Shown: positions 36,367-46,763, counted from the stretch's first letter. The stretch: DNA of 64,000 bases from Acinetobacter harbinensis (GCF_000816495.1 NZ_JXBK01000001.1:2271727-2335726); one strand, 5' to 3'. A program made the numbers and translations. The notes: generated by a model from the sequence alone, not told the origin.

Positions 36367-37923
36367 ATGTCTACTTCCTTCGATGGTCTTCAGTTTCCGG
36401 TTAATCCGACCACCCATAAAATTAGCACCTCTCAAACAGGTAAAGCCATTATTGCTGAAGCGCTTTCTATTGTTGACAATAAAGCCTCGATGGAAGCACT
36501 TGCAGATAAAAACTGGCGTAAACATTATCCCATTTACTTTAAAGCTTTGGTTGAGCACGGCATCCGCAGTATCAAAAATCCAATTACCATTGCCACGCAA
36601 GGTCTGCACAAAGCGCATCATAGTTTTGAATTTTATCGCCAAGGCCAGCGTTATTTGCTTAAAGATATCATGAACGATATTGAGCGAATTAATTTACATA
36701 CCGTGCAATTTAAAGGTCAAAGTCAGCAAGCACCAGAGTGGTATGTGCCCTATCAAGGGCAGAAATTACAAGGTCAGGCTTTACTTGATCAAATTGAAAC
36801 ATGGCAACAACACGGCATTATTGAACCGAGTCATGCCGATGCTTTACGTGCAGCAGCGGCGCATCCAGAATGGTTTGATCTGTCCGATCGCACATTGGTG
36901 CTGTTTGGTGCAGCATCCGAAGCTGGTCCACTGACGTGGCTGGCAAAATGGAAAGCCAATATTGTTGCGGTGGATTTACCCAATGGCCGCGTGTGGGAAA
37001 AAATTCTCAATACAATTCAGCAAGGCAATGCCACGCTGTATGCGCCTTGCACGGAAGCACTGACCGCAGATACAGCCATTACCGTGCTTAAAGACAAACT
37101 CGGTGCTGATTTACTCACCCAAACCCCAGAAATTGCCCATTGGCTCAGCGAGCACCAAGGTCAGCTTGATTTGGCTGCCATTGCTTATTTAGACGGCGAA
37201 AAACATGTGCGCGTGGCGATGGCCATGGACAGCATTATGCAATACGTCAGTGAGCAAAAAGCTGATACCAGTTTAATGTTTATGTGTACTCCCACCGATG
37301 TCTATGCCGTGCCGAAAGAAGTCATCGCGGCCTCCGAGCAAAAATTTATCCAGCGCTCCAAAGCACAGCAGATCATCAGTAAAAGCATTTCCAGCCTTAC
37401 TGCACAGCATTTCTTTAAGCAAAATTTGCATCATTTAATTGCTTGTGACAATGGTCAAGAATATGGTATTGCCGATTGCTTGGTGGTCGAACAAGGCCCG
37501 AACTACGCTTTGGCGAAACGTATTCAGCAGTGGCGCGCCACGCTTGCCCGTCACAACGGCCAACGCGTCAGTATTAATATTGCACCCTCCACCACTACGC
37601 ATTCCGTGATCAAAAACCCCTTATTAAAAGCGGCCTTTAATGGCGCCAGTTTATTTGATGTGGAATCTTTTACCCCAGACACCACCAATGCGCTGATGGC
37701 TGCTTTATGGGTCTATGACTTACGTCATCCTCAATCGGTGGCCAATCCTGAAACGCCGTTAGAGCATCCTTTAGAATTGATGATGAAAGGTGCCAATCAT
37801 GGCGGTTTATGGCGTGTGGCGTATCTGGCACGTACGGCTTTACCTTTTGCTGCACTGTATGGCTTTGCTGATGAAAAGTTAGCCTTAAAGAAATGGACCA
37901 AGCGATTTAAAAAATCTACTTAA
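36367..37923 (+). CDS. Hypothetical protein with Rossmann-like segment
   Basis: A 518-residue soluble protein I cannot assign. The central segment TLVLFGAASEAGPLTWLAKWKANIVAVDLPNG (about 180-210) looks like the first strand, glycine turn and acidic second strand of a dinucleotide-binding or SAM-binding fold. The rest is mixed alpha/beta with no zinc motif or signal peptide. It begins at ATG 36367 and has its own terminator. A reductase or dehydrogenase is possible but not shown. Confidence 0.75.
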   Translation: MSTSFDGLQFPVNPTTHKISTSQTGKAIIAEALSIVDNKASMEALADKNWRKHYPIYFKALVEHGIRSIKNPITIATQGLHKAHHSFEFYRQGQRYLLKDIMNDIERINLHTVQFKGQSQQAPEWYVPYQGQKLQGQALLDQIETWQQHGIIEPSHADALRAAAAHPEWFDLSDRTLVLFGAASEAGPLTWLAKWKANIVAVDLPNGRVWEKILNTIQQGNATLYAPCTEALTADTAITVLKDKLGADLLTQTPEIAHWLSEHQGQLDLAAIAYLDGEKHVRVAMAMDSIMQYVSEQKADTSLMFMCTPTDVYAVPKEVIAASEQKFIQRSKAQQIISKSISSLTAQHFFKQNLHHLIACDNGQEYGIADCLVVEQGPNYALAKRIQQWRATLARHNGQRVSINIAPSTTTHSVIKNPLLKAAFNGASLFDVESFTPDTTNALMAALWVYDLRHPQSVANPETPLEHPLELMMKGANHGGLWRVAYLARTALPFAALYGFADEKLALKKWTKRFKKST

Positions 37924-38049
37924 ATTTTAAGTGGCTCAAAACCAGCTTAAGTAAGCTGAAGACATTATGCATAGCTGAGCTTGATACGGCTTAAATAATC
38001 TGAGGTTGAGTCTTTTCCTCCGCGCTAGAGCATGAATTAAAGCAATAAA

Positions 38050-38078
38050 AAAAAACGCTACCATGGCAGCGTTTTTTT
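38050..38078. terminator. Bidirectional intrinsic terminator
   Basis: ACGCT-a-CCATGG-c-AGCGT stem flanked by A-runs and T-runs, shared by the Rossmann-like gene and the convergent phosphate transporter gene. Confidence 0.85.
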
Positions 38079-38100
38079 ATGATTTGTAATGACAGTGCAG

Positions 38101-39720
38101 TTAAACCACTTGTAAGAACAACCAATACAAACCACCCGATAAACAAATGGTCGCCGGTAAAGTAAAGATCCATGCCGACAGAATCGTTTTGACTGTGGCA
38201 AAGTTAAGACCAGACTTATTGGCCACCATGGTGCCTGCTACGGCGCTGTTTAACACATGCGTGGTCGATACCGGCATACCAAAGCCATCTGCTGCGGCAA
38301 TGGTCGACATTGCCACCAATTCAGCGGACATGCCTTGACCATAGGTCATATGATTTTTACCAATACGCTCACCCACGGTCACCACAATACGTTTCCAACC
38401 GACCATGGTTCCCAGTCCAAGCGCCAAGGCAACTGCCACTTTGACCCACGTCGGAATATATTGTAAGAAAGAATCTAAATGATCACGATAGGCTTTCACG
38501 GTCTTGCCTTGCTCTAAGGAGAGTGCCGGCAATTGTTTGGCTTTGTCTAAGCGTTTAAACGCTGTGCTGCTTAAATACATATCATTGCGGATAATCGACA
38601 CTTCAAGTTCCGGAATGTCTTTTAAGTCTTGATATTGCGCCACACGAGCGCCCAAATGATCGGTTAAGCTGGCCAACGCTGGCACCACATCTGCCGACAT
38701 TTCTTTGGTTTGAATATAGTGGGTTAAGACTTGACGCGCTTGACCATCTGGAATTTCTGCATAATTTGCATAAATCGTGCTGGCTGTTTGTCTAGAGAGT
38801 TGATCAAAGGCTTGAATATGCTGCTGATCTAAATTTTTATTTAAAGAATACGCCAAAGGTACGACGCCAATCAAAATCAGCATAATTAAGCCCATGCCCT
38901 TTTGACCATCATTTGACCCATGCGCGAAACTCACGCCAGTACAGGTAAAAATTAAAATGGCACGAATGATAGGCGGCGGCGGCTTATTGCCTTCTGGTGG
39001 TTGAAAAAGCTCCATTTGTTTATGGAACACTTTTTTCACCAATAAAAATAATACTGCGGCAAAAGCAAAACCAATCAGTGGGGAAAACAATAACGCTTTC
39101 CCGACTTTAATCACTTGATCCATATCCACGCCGCTGGCGCCACTGCCAGCGTGCAACATATAGTTCATAATGCCCACACCCAAAATCGAACCGATGAGAG
39201 TATGTGAACTTGAAGCCGGAATACCTAAGAACCATGTGCCTAGGTTCCATAGGATAGCCGCAATGAGCATGGCAAAAACCATGGCAAAACCAGCGCCAGA
39301 GCTGACATTCATAATCAGCTCAACCGGTAATAAGGCAATAATCCCATAGGCGACTGCGCCACTGGCGACCATAACCCCTAAAAAATTACAAAAGCCGGCC
39401 CACATCACCGCAACCGGTGCAGACAATGCATTGGTATAAATGACGGTAGCCACCGCATTGGCGGTGTCATGAAAACCATTCACAAACTCAAAACCCAAAG
39501 CAATAAACAATGCTGTGGCCAAGAGAATGACGGAATATAAACTTAAAGTGGGAACATGGGCCAAATCGCTCGAAAGCTGAAAGCCTATGTAAACCAAAGT
39601 AGAAATAATGACCGTAATGAACACCGGTATAAAAAATTTCGGTGTCGGAACATGCACATTCGTCGATTTGCTCGATGCAGATTGCACCTGATCTTGGACG
39701 GGAGGAATATTAGAATTCAT
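38101..39720 (-). CDS. Inorganic phosphate transporter, Pit family
   Basis: A 539-residue inner-membrane transporter that co-imports metal-phosphate with protons. The duplicated PHO4 signature is visible: GFEFVNGFHDTANAVATVIYT near residue 80 and, in the C-terminal half, GFGMPVSTTHVLNSAVAGTMVA. About ten membrane helices surround a cytoplasmic loop of some 150 residues (about 300-440). The GSNDGQKGMGLI segment is also typical. Longer at the N-terminus than minimal Pit. Stands alone. Confidence 0.92.
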   Translation of the reverse strand: MNSNIPPVQDQVQSASSKSTNVHVPTPKFFIPVFITVIISTLVYIGFQLSSDLAHVPTLSLYSVILLATALFIALGFEFVNGFHDTANAVATVIYTNALSAPVAVMWAGFCNFLGVMVASGAVAYGIIALLPVELIMNVSSGAGFAMVFAMLIAAILWNLGTWFLGIPASSSHTLIGSILGVGIMNYMLHAGSGASGVDMDQVIKVGKALLFSPLIGFAFAAVLFLLVKKVFHKQMELFQPPEGNKPPPPIIRAILIFTCTGVSFAHGSNDGQKGMGLIMLILIGVVPLAYSLNKNLDQQHIQAFDQLSRQTASTIYANYAEIPDGQARQVLTHYIQTKEMSADVVPALASLTDHLGARVAQYQDLKDIPELEVSIIRNDMYLSSTAFKRLDKAKQLPALSLEQGKTVKAYRDHLDSFLQYIPTWVKVAVALALGLGTMVGWKRIVVTVGERIGKNHMTYGQGMSAELVAMSTIAAADGFGMPVSTTHVLNSAVAGTMVANKSGLNFATVKTILSAWIFTLPATICLSGGLYWLFLQVV

Positions 39721-40148
39721 GCAGACGGTTCAAGGAGATAATAAAATCCCCTTATTGTTCAATTTAATTGTGACAATTATATGACAAAGCACAGCCATAT
39801 AAAGCCAAATGTGAATAATTGACTTAATTTAGCGCACTCTTAGGTCTGTTTATCATCCTGCATTCAGCCCAATGGCCAATTTTAAAAGACGCTAACCCTA
39901 GTGCGGTTTTTGCTTTTATAGTATAAAGCCTGAAAAATTAAGCATAAAAATAATACGGAGTCATAACATCCTTGCTGTGTGACTTGAATAAGAAGCATAG
40001 TTCAGCAATATTGCAATTTTATGAAATATCACTGTTAAATCGACTCATTTTAAAATCGTGACAACGAAGTCGGCTGAATATTCTTCAACAGTGCGCTAAT
40101 TCTGCTAAAATCATGCCCATTTTGTATTCCACTGGATTGGGGTTATTT
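39721..40148. other. Divergent intergenic region upstream of metH
   Basis: About 430 bases. At 40030-40093 nested inverted arms (CACTGTT with AACAGTG, enclosing CGACT with AGTCG) suggest a branched structure. TTCAAC (40084) and TAAAAT (40106) 16 bases apart could be a promoter, which would put most of this structure upstream of the transcript. I see no cobalamin or SAH riboswitch core. Confidence 0.35.
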
Positions 40149-43100
40149 ATGTCCACGCTTGCCATCCTCAAAGAGCTTCTTGCCAAACGTATTTTAATTA
40201 TTGATGGTGCGATGGGCACCATGATTCAACGCCATCAATTAGAAGAAGCCGATTATCGGGGTGAGCGTTTTGCTGACTGGGCCTCGGATCTTAAAGGCAA
40301 CAATGACTTATTGGTGCTGAGCCAACCGAAAATCATTCAAGATATTCATGAAGCCTATCTCGATGCCGGCGCGGATATTATTGAAACCAACAGCTTTAAC
40401 GGCACCCGTGTCTCCATGTCAGATTATCACATGGAAGATTTGGTGCCTGAGATTAACCGTGAAGCAGCGCGCATTGCCAAAGCGGCCTGTGAGAAATACT
40501 CCACGCCTGATAAGCCACGTTTTGTGGCCGGTGTACTGGGGCCAACTTCACGAACCTGTTCAATCTCACCAAATGTGAATGATCCGGCTTTTCGTAACAT
40601 CACTTTTGATGCACTGAAAGAAAATTATATTGAAGCTGCGCTGGCCTTAATTGAAGGCGGTGCCGATATTCTGCTGATTGAAACTGTCTTCGATACCTTA
40701 AACTGTAAAGCCGCTATTTTTGCGGTGAAAGAAGTGTTTCATCAAATTGGTTATGAATTGCCGCTGATGATTTCCGGCACCATTACCGATGCTTCAGGGC
40801 GTACCTTAACCGGTCAAACCGCAGAAGCATTTTGGAACTCGGTGCGTCATGGCGATTTACTCTCGATTGGTTTTAACTGTGCCTTGGGTGCAGATGCCAT
40901 GCGTCCGCATGTTAAAACTGTCGGTGATGTGGCCAATACCTTTATCTCGGCGCATCCCAATGCCGGTCTGCCGAATGCATTTGGTGGCTACGATGAAACC
41001 CCAGAAGAAACTGCAGCCTTCTTAAAAGAATTTGCCGAAAGCGGTCTGATTAATATTACCGGTGGCTGCTGTGGCACCACGCCCGATCATATTCGTGCCA
41101 TTTATAATGCAGTCAAAGACATTCAGCCACGCCAAATTCCAGACATTGCACCGGCTTGTCGCCTATCGGGTTTAGAACCGTTTAACATTACTAAAGACTC
41201 GTTGTTTGTGAACGTCGGTGAACGTACCAACGTCACCGGTTCGAAAAAGTTTGCCCGTCTGATTCGTGAAGAAAGCTACGCCGAAGCCTTAGAAGTGGCA
41301 TTAGACCAAGTGCAAGGCGGCGCGCAGATTATCGACATCAATATGGATGAAGGGATGCTCGATTCGCAAGGCGCGATGGTGACCTTCCTCAATCTGATTG
41401 CTTCTGAACCGGACATCTCGCGCGTTCCGATCATGATTGACTCCTCTAAATGGGAAATTATTGAAGCCGGCTTAAAGTGTGTGCAAGGTAAACCGGTGGT
41501 CAACTCGATTTCCTTAAAAGAAGGTTATGACGAGTTTGTGCATAAAGCGCGCCTGTGCCGTCAGTACGGTGCTGCGGTTATTGTAATGGCTTTTGATGAA
41601 GATGGTCAGGCCGATACTGCCGCACGTAAGCGCGAAATTTGTAAGCGCTCGTATGATGTATTGGTCAATGAAGTCGGCTTTCCAGCAGAAGATATTATTT
41701 TTGACCCGAACGTGTTTGCCATTGCCACCGGTATTGAAGAACACAACAACTATGCAGTGGACTTTATTGAAGCCACCGGTTGGATTAAACAAAACTTACC
41801 GCATGCCATGATTTCCGGCGGTGTCTCCAACGTGTCGTTCTCGTTCCGCGGCAATGAGCCAGTACGTGAAGCGATTCATGCGGTGTTTTTATATCATGCC
41901 ATTCAGCAAGGCATGACCATGGGTATTGTCAACGCCGGTCAATTGGCCATTTATGATGATATCCAAAAAGATTTAAAAGAAGCGGTTGAAAATGTGGTAC
42001 TCAACCAAAATCAAGGTGAAAGCGGTCAAGATGCCACCGAAAAGCTGTTAGAGATTGCTGAGCAATACCGCGGTAAAGACGGTGCGCAACGTGAAGCTGA
42101 AAACCTCGAATGGCGTGATCAGTCAGTCGAAAAACGCCTTGAATATGCATTGGTCAAAGGCATCACAGCCTATATTGATGTGGATACTGAAGAAGCACGC
42201 TTAAAATCAGTGCGTCCTTTAGATGTGATTGAAGGCCCTCTCATGTCTGGCATGAACGTGGTCGGTGATTTATTCGGTGCCGGTAAAATGTTTTTGCCGC
42301 AAGTGGTGAAGTCCGCACGTGTGATGAAACAAGCCGTGGCATGGCTAAACCCGTACATCGAAGCGGGTAAAACTGCCGGTCAAACCAAAGGGAAAATCCT
42401 GATGGCGACGGTAAAAGGCGACGTACACGACATTGGTAAAAATATTGTCGGCGTGGTGTTGGGCTGTAATGGTTATGACATTGTCGATTTGGGCGTGATG
42501 GTCTCGGCAGAGAAAATTCTACAAACGGCCATTGATGAAAAAGTTGATATTATTGGTTTATCGGGCTTAATTACGCCATCACTTGATGAGATGGTATTTG
42601 TCGCCAAAGAAATGCAGCGCAAAGGCTTTAGCGTACCGCTGATGATTGGCGGTGCCACCACCTCTAAAGCGCATACGGCGGTTAAAATTGATCCACAATA
42701 TTCTAATGACGCGGTGATTTATGTGTCCGATGCTTCACGTGCAGTGGGCGTTGCCACGTCGCTGTTGTCTCCAGAGATGAAACCTGAGTTCATTAAAGGC
42801 TACCGTGAAGAATATGCCAAAGTACGCGAGCGTATTGCCAACAAACAGCCGAAAGCGGCTAAACTGTCTTATCAGGACTCTATTGCCAATGGCATGAAAG
42901 TCGATTGGGCAAATTACGTGCCACCAAAGCCAAATTTCTTGGGACAAAAAATCCTTAAGAATTATCCACTGGATGTGTTGGTGCCATATTTTGACTGGAC
43001 ACCGTTCTTTATTTCGTGGGGTTTGGCCGGTAAATTCCCTGCTATTTTAACCGATGAAGTGGTGGGTGAAGCCGCAACCGATTTGTACCAACAAGCGCAA

Positions 43101-43841
43101 ATCATGTTAAAAGAGATTGTTAGCAAGCAGCTGTTTGATGCACGTGCGGTATTTAGTTTAGCACCAGCCAAACGGACTGCGGCGGATACAGTAGCCATTT
43201 ATGATGAGCAGCAACATGCCACCCATAAGTTTGAACATACCCGCCAACAATCAGATAAAGTCTCGGGTAAACCGAACTTCTCACTGGCAGATTTCATTGC
43301 GCCTGCAGACACTAATCTTGAGGATTATTTAGGCGGCTTTACCGTGTCTATTTTTGGTGCTGAAGAAATGGCGCATGAATACAAAGCCAAAGGCGATGAT
43401 TATTCTGCTATTTTGGCGCAATCATTAGGTGACCGTTTTGCCGAAGCCTTTGCCGAGCATTTACATGAGAGGATTCGTAAAGAGTTTTGGGGTTATCAAG
43501 CCGCTGAACAATTAACCAATGCAGAATTAATTAAAGAAAAATATATCGGGATTCGGCCTGCACCGGGTTATCCGGCCTGCCCTGAACATTCTGAAAAAGC
43601 CACTTTGTTTAACTGGTTAGATTCAACCAAGGCCATCGGCACAGAATTAACCAGCAGCTTTGCGATGTGGCCACCTTCAAGTGTCAGCGGTTTTTATTAT
43701 TCAAACCCACAATCTGAATACTTTAATGTGGGTAAAATCGCGCAAGATCAACTGGATAGTTATGCAGAACGTAAAGGCTGGTCATTGGATGAAGCCAAAC
43801 GTTGGTTAATGCCAAACTTAGATGATTCGATTCAGCTTTAA
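40149..43841 (+). CDS. metH: Cobalamin-dependent methionine synthase
   Basis: A 1230-residue enzyme moving methyl from methyltetrahydrofolate to homocysteine through cobalamin. Modules in order: homocysteine-binding barrel with zinc cysteines ([10 protein letters not shown] near 310), pterin-binding barrel ([15 protein letters not shown], about 350), cobalamin cap and B12-binding domain with base-off motif [13 protein letters not shown] (about 755), and C-terminal SAM-binding reactivation domain (about 900-1230, [12 protein letters not shown]). ATG 40149 has GGGG 8 bases upstream; the in-frame ATG 40113 adds 12 residues not typical of the family. Confidence 0.97.
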   Translation: MSTLAILKELLAKRILIIDGAMGTMIQRHQLEEADYRGERFADWASDLKGNNDLLVLSQPKIIQDIHEAYLDAGADIIETNSFNGTRVSMSDYHMEDLVPEINREAARIAKAACEKYSTPDKPRFVAGVLGPTSRTCSISPNVNDPAFRNITFDALKENYIEAALALIEGGADILLIETVFDTLNCKAAIFAVKEVFHQIGYELPLMISGTITDASGRTLTGQTAEAFWNSVRHGDLLSIGFNCALGADAMRPHVKTVGDVANTFISAHPNAGLPNAFGGYDETPEETAAFLKEFAESGLINITGGCCGTTPDHIRAIYNAVKDIQPRQIPDIAPACRLSGLEPFNITKDSLFVNVGERTNVTGSKKFARLIREESYAEALEVALDQVQGGAQIIDINMDEGMLDSQGAMVTFLNLIASEPDISRVPIMIDSSKWEIIEAGLKCVQGKPVVNSISLKEGYDEFVHKARLCRQYGAAVIVMAFDEDGQADTAARKREICKRSYDVLVNEVGFPAEDIIFDPNVFAIATGIEEHNNYAVDFIEATGWIKQNLPHAMISGGVSNVSFSFRGNEPVREAIHAVFLYHAIQQGMTMGIVNAGQLAIYDDIQKDLKEAVENVVLNQNQGESGQDATEKLLEIAEQYRGKDGAQREAENLEWRDQSVEKRLEYALVKGITAYIDVDTEEARLKSVRPLDVIEGPLMSGMNVVGDLFGAGKMFLPQVVKSARVMKQAVAWLNPYIEAGKTAGQTKGKILMATVKGDVHDIGKNIVGVVLGCNGYDIVDLGVMVSAEKILQTAIDEKVDIIGLSGLITPSLDEMVFVAKEMQRKGFSVPLMIGGATTSKAHTAVKIDPQYSNDAVIYVSDASRAVGVATSLLSPEMKPEFIKGYREEYAKVRERIANKQPKAAKLSYQDSIANGMKVDWANYVPPKPNFLGQKILKNYPLDVLVPYFDWTPFFISWGLAGKFPAILTDEVVGEAATDLYQQAQIMLKEIVSKQLFDARAVFSLAPAKRTAADTVAIYDEQQHATHKFEHTRQQSDKVSGKPNFSLADFIAPADTNLEDYLGGFTVSIFGAEEMAHEYKAKGDDYSAILAQSLGDRFAEAFAEHLHERIRKEFWGYQAAEQLTNAELIKEKYIGIRPAPGYPACPEHSEKATLFNWLDSTKAIGTELTSSFAMWPPSSVSGFYYSNPQSEYFNVGKIAQDQLDSYAERKGWSLDEAKRWLMPNLDDSIQL

Positions 43842-43862
43842 CGCAATGAAGATATAAAAAAG

Positions 43863-43886
43863 CCCCTCAATTGAGGGGTTTTTTTA
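43863..43886 (+). terminator. Intrinsic terminator after metH
   Basis: CCCCTCAATTGAGGGG perfect stem followed by eight T. Confidence 0.9.
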
Positions 43887-43953
43887 TATCGCTAAATTTA
43901 AAAAGAATGAGCACATTCAATTCCATCCGTTAACTTCTAATCAGTAATTGATA

Positions 43954-44052
43954 CCGGACAGGGTGGCAGGGATGCCACCGGTTGAACAGAGGTTTCAGGG
44001 ATGAACCTTCTGTTTAACATCGGCATTTGCTTACTTTGTGCCAGCAAAGTAA
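43954..44052 (+). repeat. Three-hairpin element with CsrA/RsmA-like GGGA loops
   Basis: Hairpin 1: GGTGGCA (43962-43968), loop GGGA, TGCCACC (43973-43979). Hairpin 2: 17-base arms 43981-43997 and 44002-44018 with loop GGGA, two G-U pairs and one mismatch. Hairpin 3: TTACTTTG/CAAAGTAA (44031-44052) around TGCCAG. The caps of hairpins 1 and 2 are identical, CA-GGGA-TG, matching the core of the CsrA SELEX consensus (CARGGAUG, GGA in a loop). Located after the metH terminator and before convergent def. It may be a dispersed intergenic repeat or an RNA. No function is established. Confidence 0.6.
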
Positions 44053-44102
44053 CAAATCACCTACTCGAAAATATTTAAACCTTAGTATTTATTTGAGGAC
44101 GT

Positions 44103-44162
44103 ATGAGTATTTTCTCTATTGTAAATTTTATTGAGTTTATCGTGTGTTACTTATTTTCATAA
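44103..44162 (+). CDS. Possible 19-residue hydrophobic microprotein
   Basis: ATG preceded by GAGG at 6 bases opens a 19-codon frame rich in Ile, Phe and Val (MSIFSIVNFIEF...). It lies just after the hairpin element. Real translation is uncertain in such AT-rich DNA. Confidence 0.2.
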   Translation: MSIFSIVNFIEFIVCYLFS

Positions 44163-44192
44163 CCTGCTATAGAAAAATAATTTTATAGACTC

Positions 44193-44675
44193 TTAATCCA
44201 ACCGCTCCACAAACAACACGCCATCTAAATGATCGATTTCATGTTGTACAATCCTTGCCGGAAATCCATGAAATACAGTCTCGATCTGTTCACCCTCTAA
44301 AGTGAAGTAACGAACTTTAACCATTTCAGCACGCGCAACCATCCCGCGCTCATCCGGCACACTTAAACAGCCTTCTTCACCCAGAATAGTATTGTCTGAT
44401 TTTTCTAAAATTTCTGGATTCACCATCACCACCGCCGGCATATCGGGTGCATCGGGATAACGTAGGTTTGCACGTGATGCAACAATAATTACTCGTTTTG
44501 ATACATATACCTGTGGCGCGGCAATCCCAACGCCATTACGCGCAAGCATTGTGGCCTGCATGGCACTGGCTAACGCAGTTAACCAATCACTGTTAAATTC
44601 AGAATTTGCCACTGTTGCCGCTTTCAGGGTTAAAATACTCTCGCCACGCTGTGCTACTGCTAGAACTACGCTCAT
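44193..44675 (-). CDS. def: Peptide deformylase
   Basis: Removes the N-formyl group from nascent proteins; Fe2+-dependent. All three motifs are intact in 160 residues: GVGIAAPQVY (motif 1), EEGCLSVPDE with the metal-ligand Cys (motif 2) and QHEIDHLDGVLF with both metal-ligand His (motif 3). It is not next to fmt, unlike the standard def-fmt pair, so it may be a second deformylase paralogue of the genome; that is inference. Confidence 0.93.
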   Translation of the reverse strand: MSVVLAVAQRGESILTLKAATVANSEFNSDWLTALASAMQATMLARNGVGIAAPQVYVSKRVIIVASRANLRYPDAPDMPAVVMVNPEILEKSDNTILGEEGCLSVPDERGMVARAEMVKVRYFTLEGEQIETVFHGFPARIVQHEIDHLDGVLFVERLD

Positions 44676-44837
44676 TCATCTAACCCTCATGCCATTCAAA
44701 CACGCTAAAATTACTGAATCAAACAACTGCAAAACTGCCTCTCAAAAGCATATCTGTTATAGCTATCATCCTATGCTATAACATTCAAAAAGCCATGCAC
44801 ATTCAGGCTTATTTTACTTATTGATAAGAATTCTAAT

Positions 44838-45410
44838 ATGATTGATTGGTCTGCACTGCTACAACACTATGGCTATTTTGCTATTTTAGTCGGCACTTTT
44901 TTTGAAGGCGAGAGCGTACTTTTACTGGCCGCCTATGCAGTGCATCAACATCTTTTGAATTTTTGGTGGGTGATTGCTGCAGCCATGTTGGGCGGTTTTT
45001 TCGGTGATCAGCTGTATTATCAGATTGGTGCCAGATATGGGGATCATTTTATTCAACAACGCCCCAAGCTGAGTCAGAAATTTCAAAAAGCCAGCCAGCT
45101 GATTCAGCGCTATCCCACCCTGACTATTTTATTGATGCGTTTTGCGTGGGGACTTAGGACTGTAATTCCTCTCAGTTTTGGTATACAACGTTATTCACTG
45201 TGGCGCTATATGCTCATCAATATTGTTGCCTGTCTTATCTGGGCGGTACTGGTGGTCAGTGTTGGCTTAAAAGTCAGTCATACCTTACATCAGTTTTGGA
45301 AATTTCTGATGCCACATCAAGAGGATATCAGGATTGTTGTTGCAGTGATCGGTTGTATACTCATCAGCAGTTTGCTCTATCATTTGCTGCAATTTAAACA
45401 TAAAAAATAA
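44838..45410 (+). CDS. DedA family inner-membrane protein
   Basis: A 190-residue DedA/SNARE-associated-type protein with four or five membrane segments. Typical stretches are GYFAILVGTFFEGESVLLLAA, GGFFGDQLYYQIGARYG and the arginine-containing RFAWGLRTVIPLSFG. DedA proteins support membrane integrity, proton-motive force and probably lipid-carrier (undecaprenyl phosphate) translocation. No strong ribosome-binding site. It is followed 104 bases later by a small membrane gene. Confidence 0.9.
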   Translation: MIDWSALLQHYGYFAILVGTFFEGESVLLLAAYAVHQHLLNFWWVIAAAMLGGFFGDQLYYQIGARYGDHFIQQRPKLSQKFQKASQLIQRYPTLTILLMRFAWGLRTVIPLSFGIQRYSLWRYMLINIVACLIWAVLVVSVGLKVSHTLHQFWKFLMPHQEDIRIVVAVIGCILISSLLYHLLQFKHKK

Positions 45411-45514
45411 TAGGGTTTTATGAACGCTGCCGTGCAGTAATTAAACAGTGCACTTTAAAGCTGTTACTTGAAAGATCGACTATAATTATTTTTTTCATCT
45501 GCTGCACATAAAAT

Positions 45515-45718
45515 ATGAACACAGCTCAATTGCTTCTTGGGGTGCTTTTTAGCTCGATCGGTTTCGGCTACTTTTTATATGGTAAAAAACAAAAAGTCAT
45601 CATCCCTTTGGTCTGTGGTTTAGTGCTGATGATTTTTCCTTATTTTATTGATCAAACGCTGCTGTTGATTGGTATCGGCACAGCGTTATCCATTCTGCCG
45701 TATTTTATTCGCCTTTAA
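45515..45718 (+). CDS. Small two-helix membrane protein
   Basis: A 67-residue protein that is almost all membrane: helices near 4-22 and 28-62 separated by a basic KKQK turn. Similar short proteins are annotated in Acinetobacter under a vague amino acid transport name, with no experimental basis that I know. Starts at ATG 45515 without a strong ribosome-binding site. Confidence 0.65.
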   Translation: MNTAQLLLGVLFSSIGFGYFLYGKKQKVIIPLVCGLVLMIFPYFIDQTLLLIGIGTALSILPYFIRL

Positions 45719-45763
45719 AGCGCTAAAAATTTAATCATCACCCGTTAAATAAATCCTTAAAAT

Positions 45764-45789
45764 AAAAAAACCCCTGAGTCACTCAGGGG
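45764..45789 (-). terminator. Intrinsic terminator (minus strand) after DUF2505 gene
   Basis: CCCCTGAG/CTCAGGGG stem with TCA loop; read on the minus strand it is followed by seven T. It may also stop plus-strand read-through weakly. Confidence 0.82.
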
Positions 45790-45826
45790 CAGATTATTTT
45801 AATGTTTTTAAATGGCTATTTATGCG

Positions 45827-46324
45827 TTAAACAGCCAGATTTTTCTTTAATTCATCTTCTACAATTTGAATTTCTAAATGACTAAATTTGCGAATTTCAC
45901 CTTCGGCATGTTTCTCTAACATTCCCGCCACCAAAGGTACTTTAACCTTTACTTGCCAGTTTAAACTAATGTGGATTTTATCCGCATCACCGGTAATAGA
46001 GCGGTTGCAATTGGCCTCAAGCGGCAAATTTGCACCCAAGGCAATGGTAGAGGTTAAAGCATGTAGATTGACAATGTCGGTACGTTTTAATCGAAAGGCG
46101 TCTTTTAATAATTTTTTTGCAATATCCGGCATATTGACCTGTAAATTATAGGCACGGCGCAAAGTATAAATATTATCTTGAATTTGAGATTCAATAATTT
46201 CTAAATTATCCCCCGGAATACGTCTGCATACCGCTTCATGCAAAGCGGTATCTGCGGCCAGTCGTTTAAATTCATCAATTGAAACACCTTCGATGGTCGA
46301 ATCTATAGTAAAGCTATGCGTCAT
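45827..46324 (-). CDS. DUF2505 family protein
   Basis: A 165-residue soluble protein whose length and pattern (FTIDSTIEGVSIDEFKRLAAD at the start, VPLVAGMLEKHAEGEIRKFSHLE near the end) fit DUF2505, a START/polyketide-cyclase-like helix-grip fold that may bind a lipid. Function unknown. It stands alone with its own terminator. Confidence 0.75.
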   Translation of the reverse strand: MTHSFTIDSTIEGVSIDEFKRLAADTALHEAVCRRIPGDNLEIIESQIQDNIYTLRRAYNLQVNMPDIAKKLLKDAFRLKRTDIVNLHALTSTIALGANLPLEANCNRSITGDADKIHISLNWQVKVKVPLVAGMLEKHAEGEIRKFSHLEIQIVEDELKKNLAV

Positions 46325-46456
46325 TGTTGTGTCCTTAATTTTTTTATTGGTGGTTTTTGTCTATCTAAGATCTGCGCCAAAGACCAATCTAAGCAATTTT
46401 ATCCTGCTTGATTTAAGTCAATTTTAATCCAACTGTCATTGACCTAATCTCCTAAA

Positions 46457-46732
46457 CTATTCAGCGCGGATGCCACAGCATATTTCAACCTGCTGCAAAC
46501 AAGAAATACTCAGGTAATGATTTCGATATTCAATGATGGCATAGAAATGCGCTGCGCCATCATCTAAACCGCTTGCCGCCCATGTCGTCCCCGTAGGAAA
46601 ATCGTTTAACCATTCGGCCTTATAAAAGTCCGAGACAGAATCAAATTGAATGTACGCCGCAGGCTGTGCTTGAATGCGCGCGGCCAGTTCAGCAAATTGC
46701 TGACATTGATGCTGCACAAAATCAATCAACAT
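46457..46732 (-). CDS. Hypothetical small protein downstream of pnuC
   Basis: A 91-residue soluble protein, rich in aromatic residues in its middle (YIQFDSVSDFYKAEWLNDF), with a CLQQVEICC cysteine cluster near the C-terminus. No family recognised. ATG 46732 is preferred (GGGA upstream); a TTG at 46750 would add six residues. It begins 31 bases after pnuC ends, so they are probably cotranscribed. Confidence 0.6.
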   Translation of the reverse strand: MLIDFVQHQCQQFAELAARIQAQPAAYIQFDSVSDFYKAEWLNDFPTGTTWAASGLDDGAAHFYAIIEYRNHYLSISCLQQVEICCGIRAE

Positions 46733-46763
46733 CTCGACATTCCCAATCAACTATTTCCTAAAT

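Noticed and set aside
39721..40148. Cobalamin or SAH riboswitch upstream of metH
   Set aside because: No B12-box-like or SAH-riboswitch core could be found by eye; only weak nested inverted arms.
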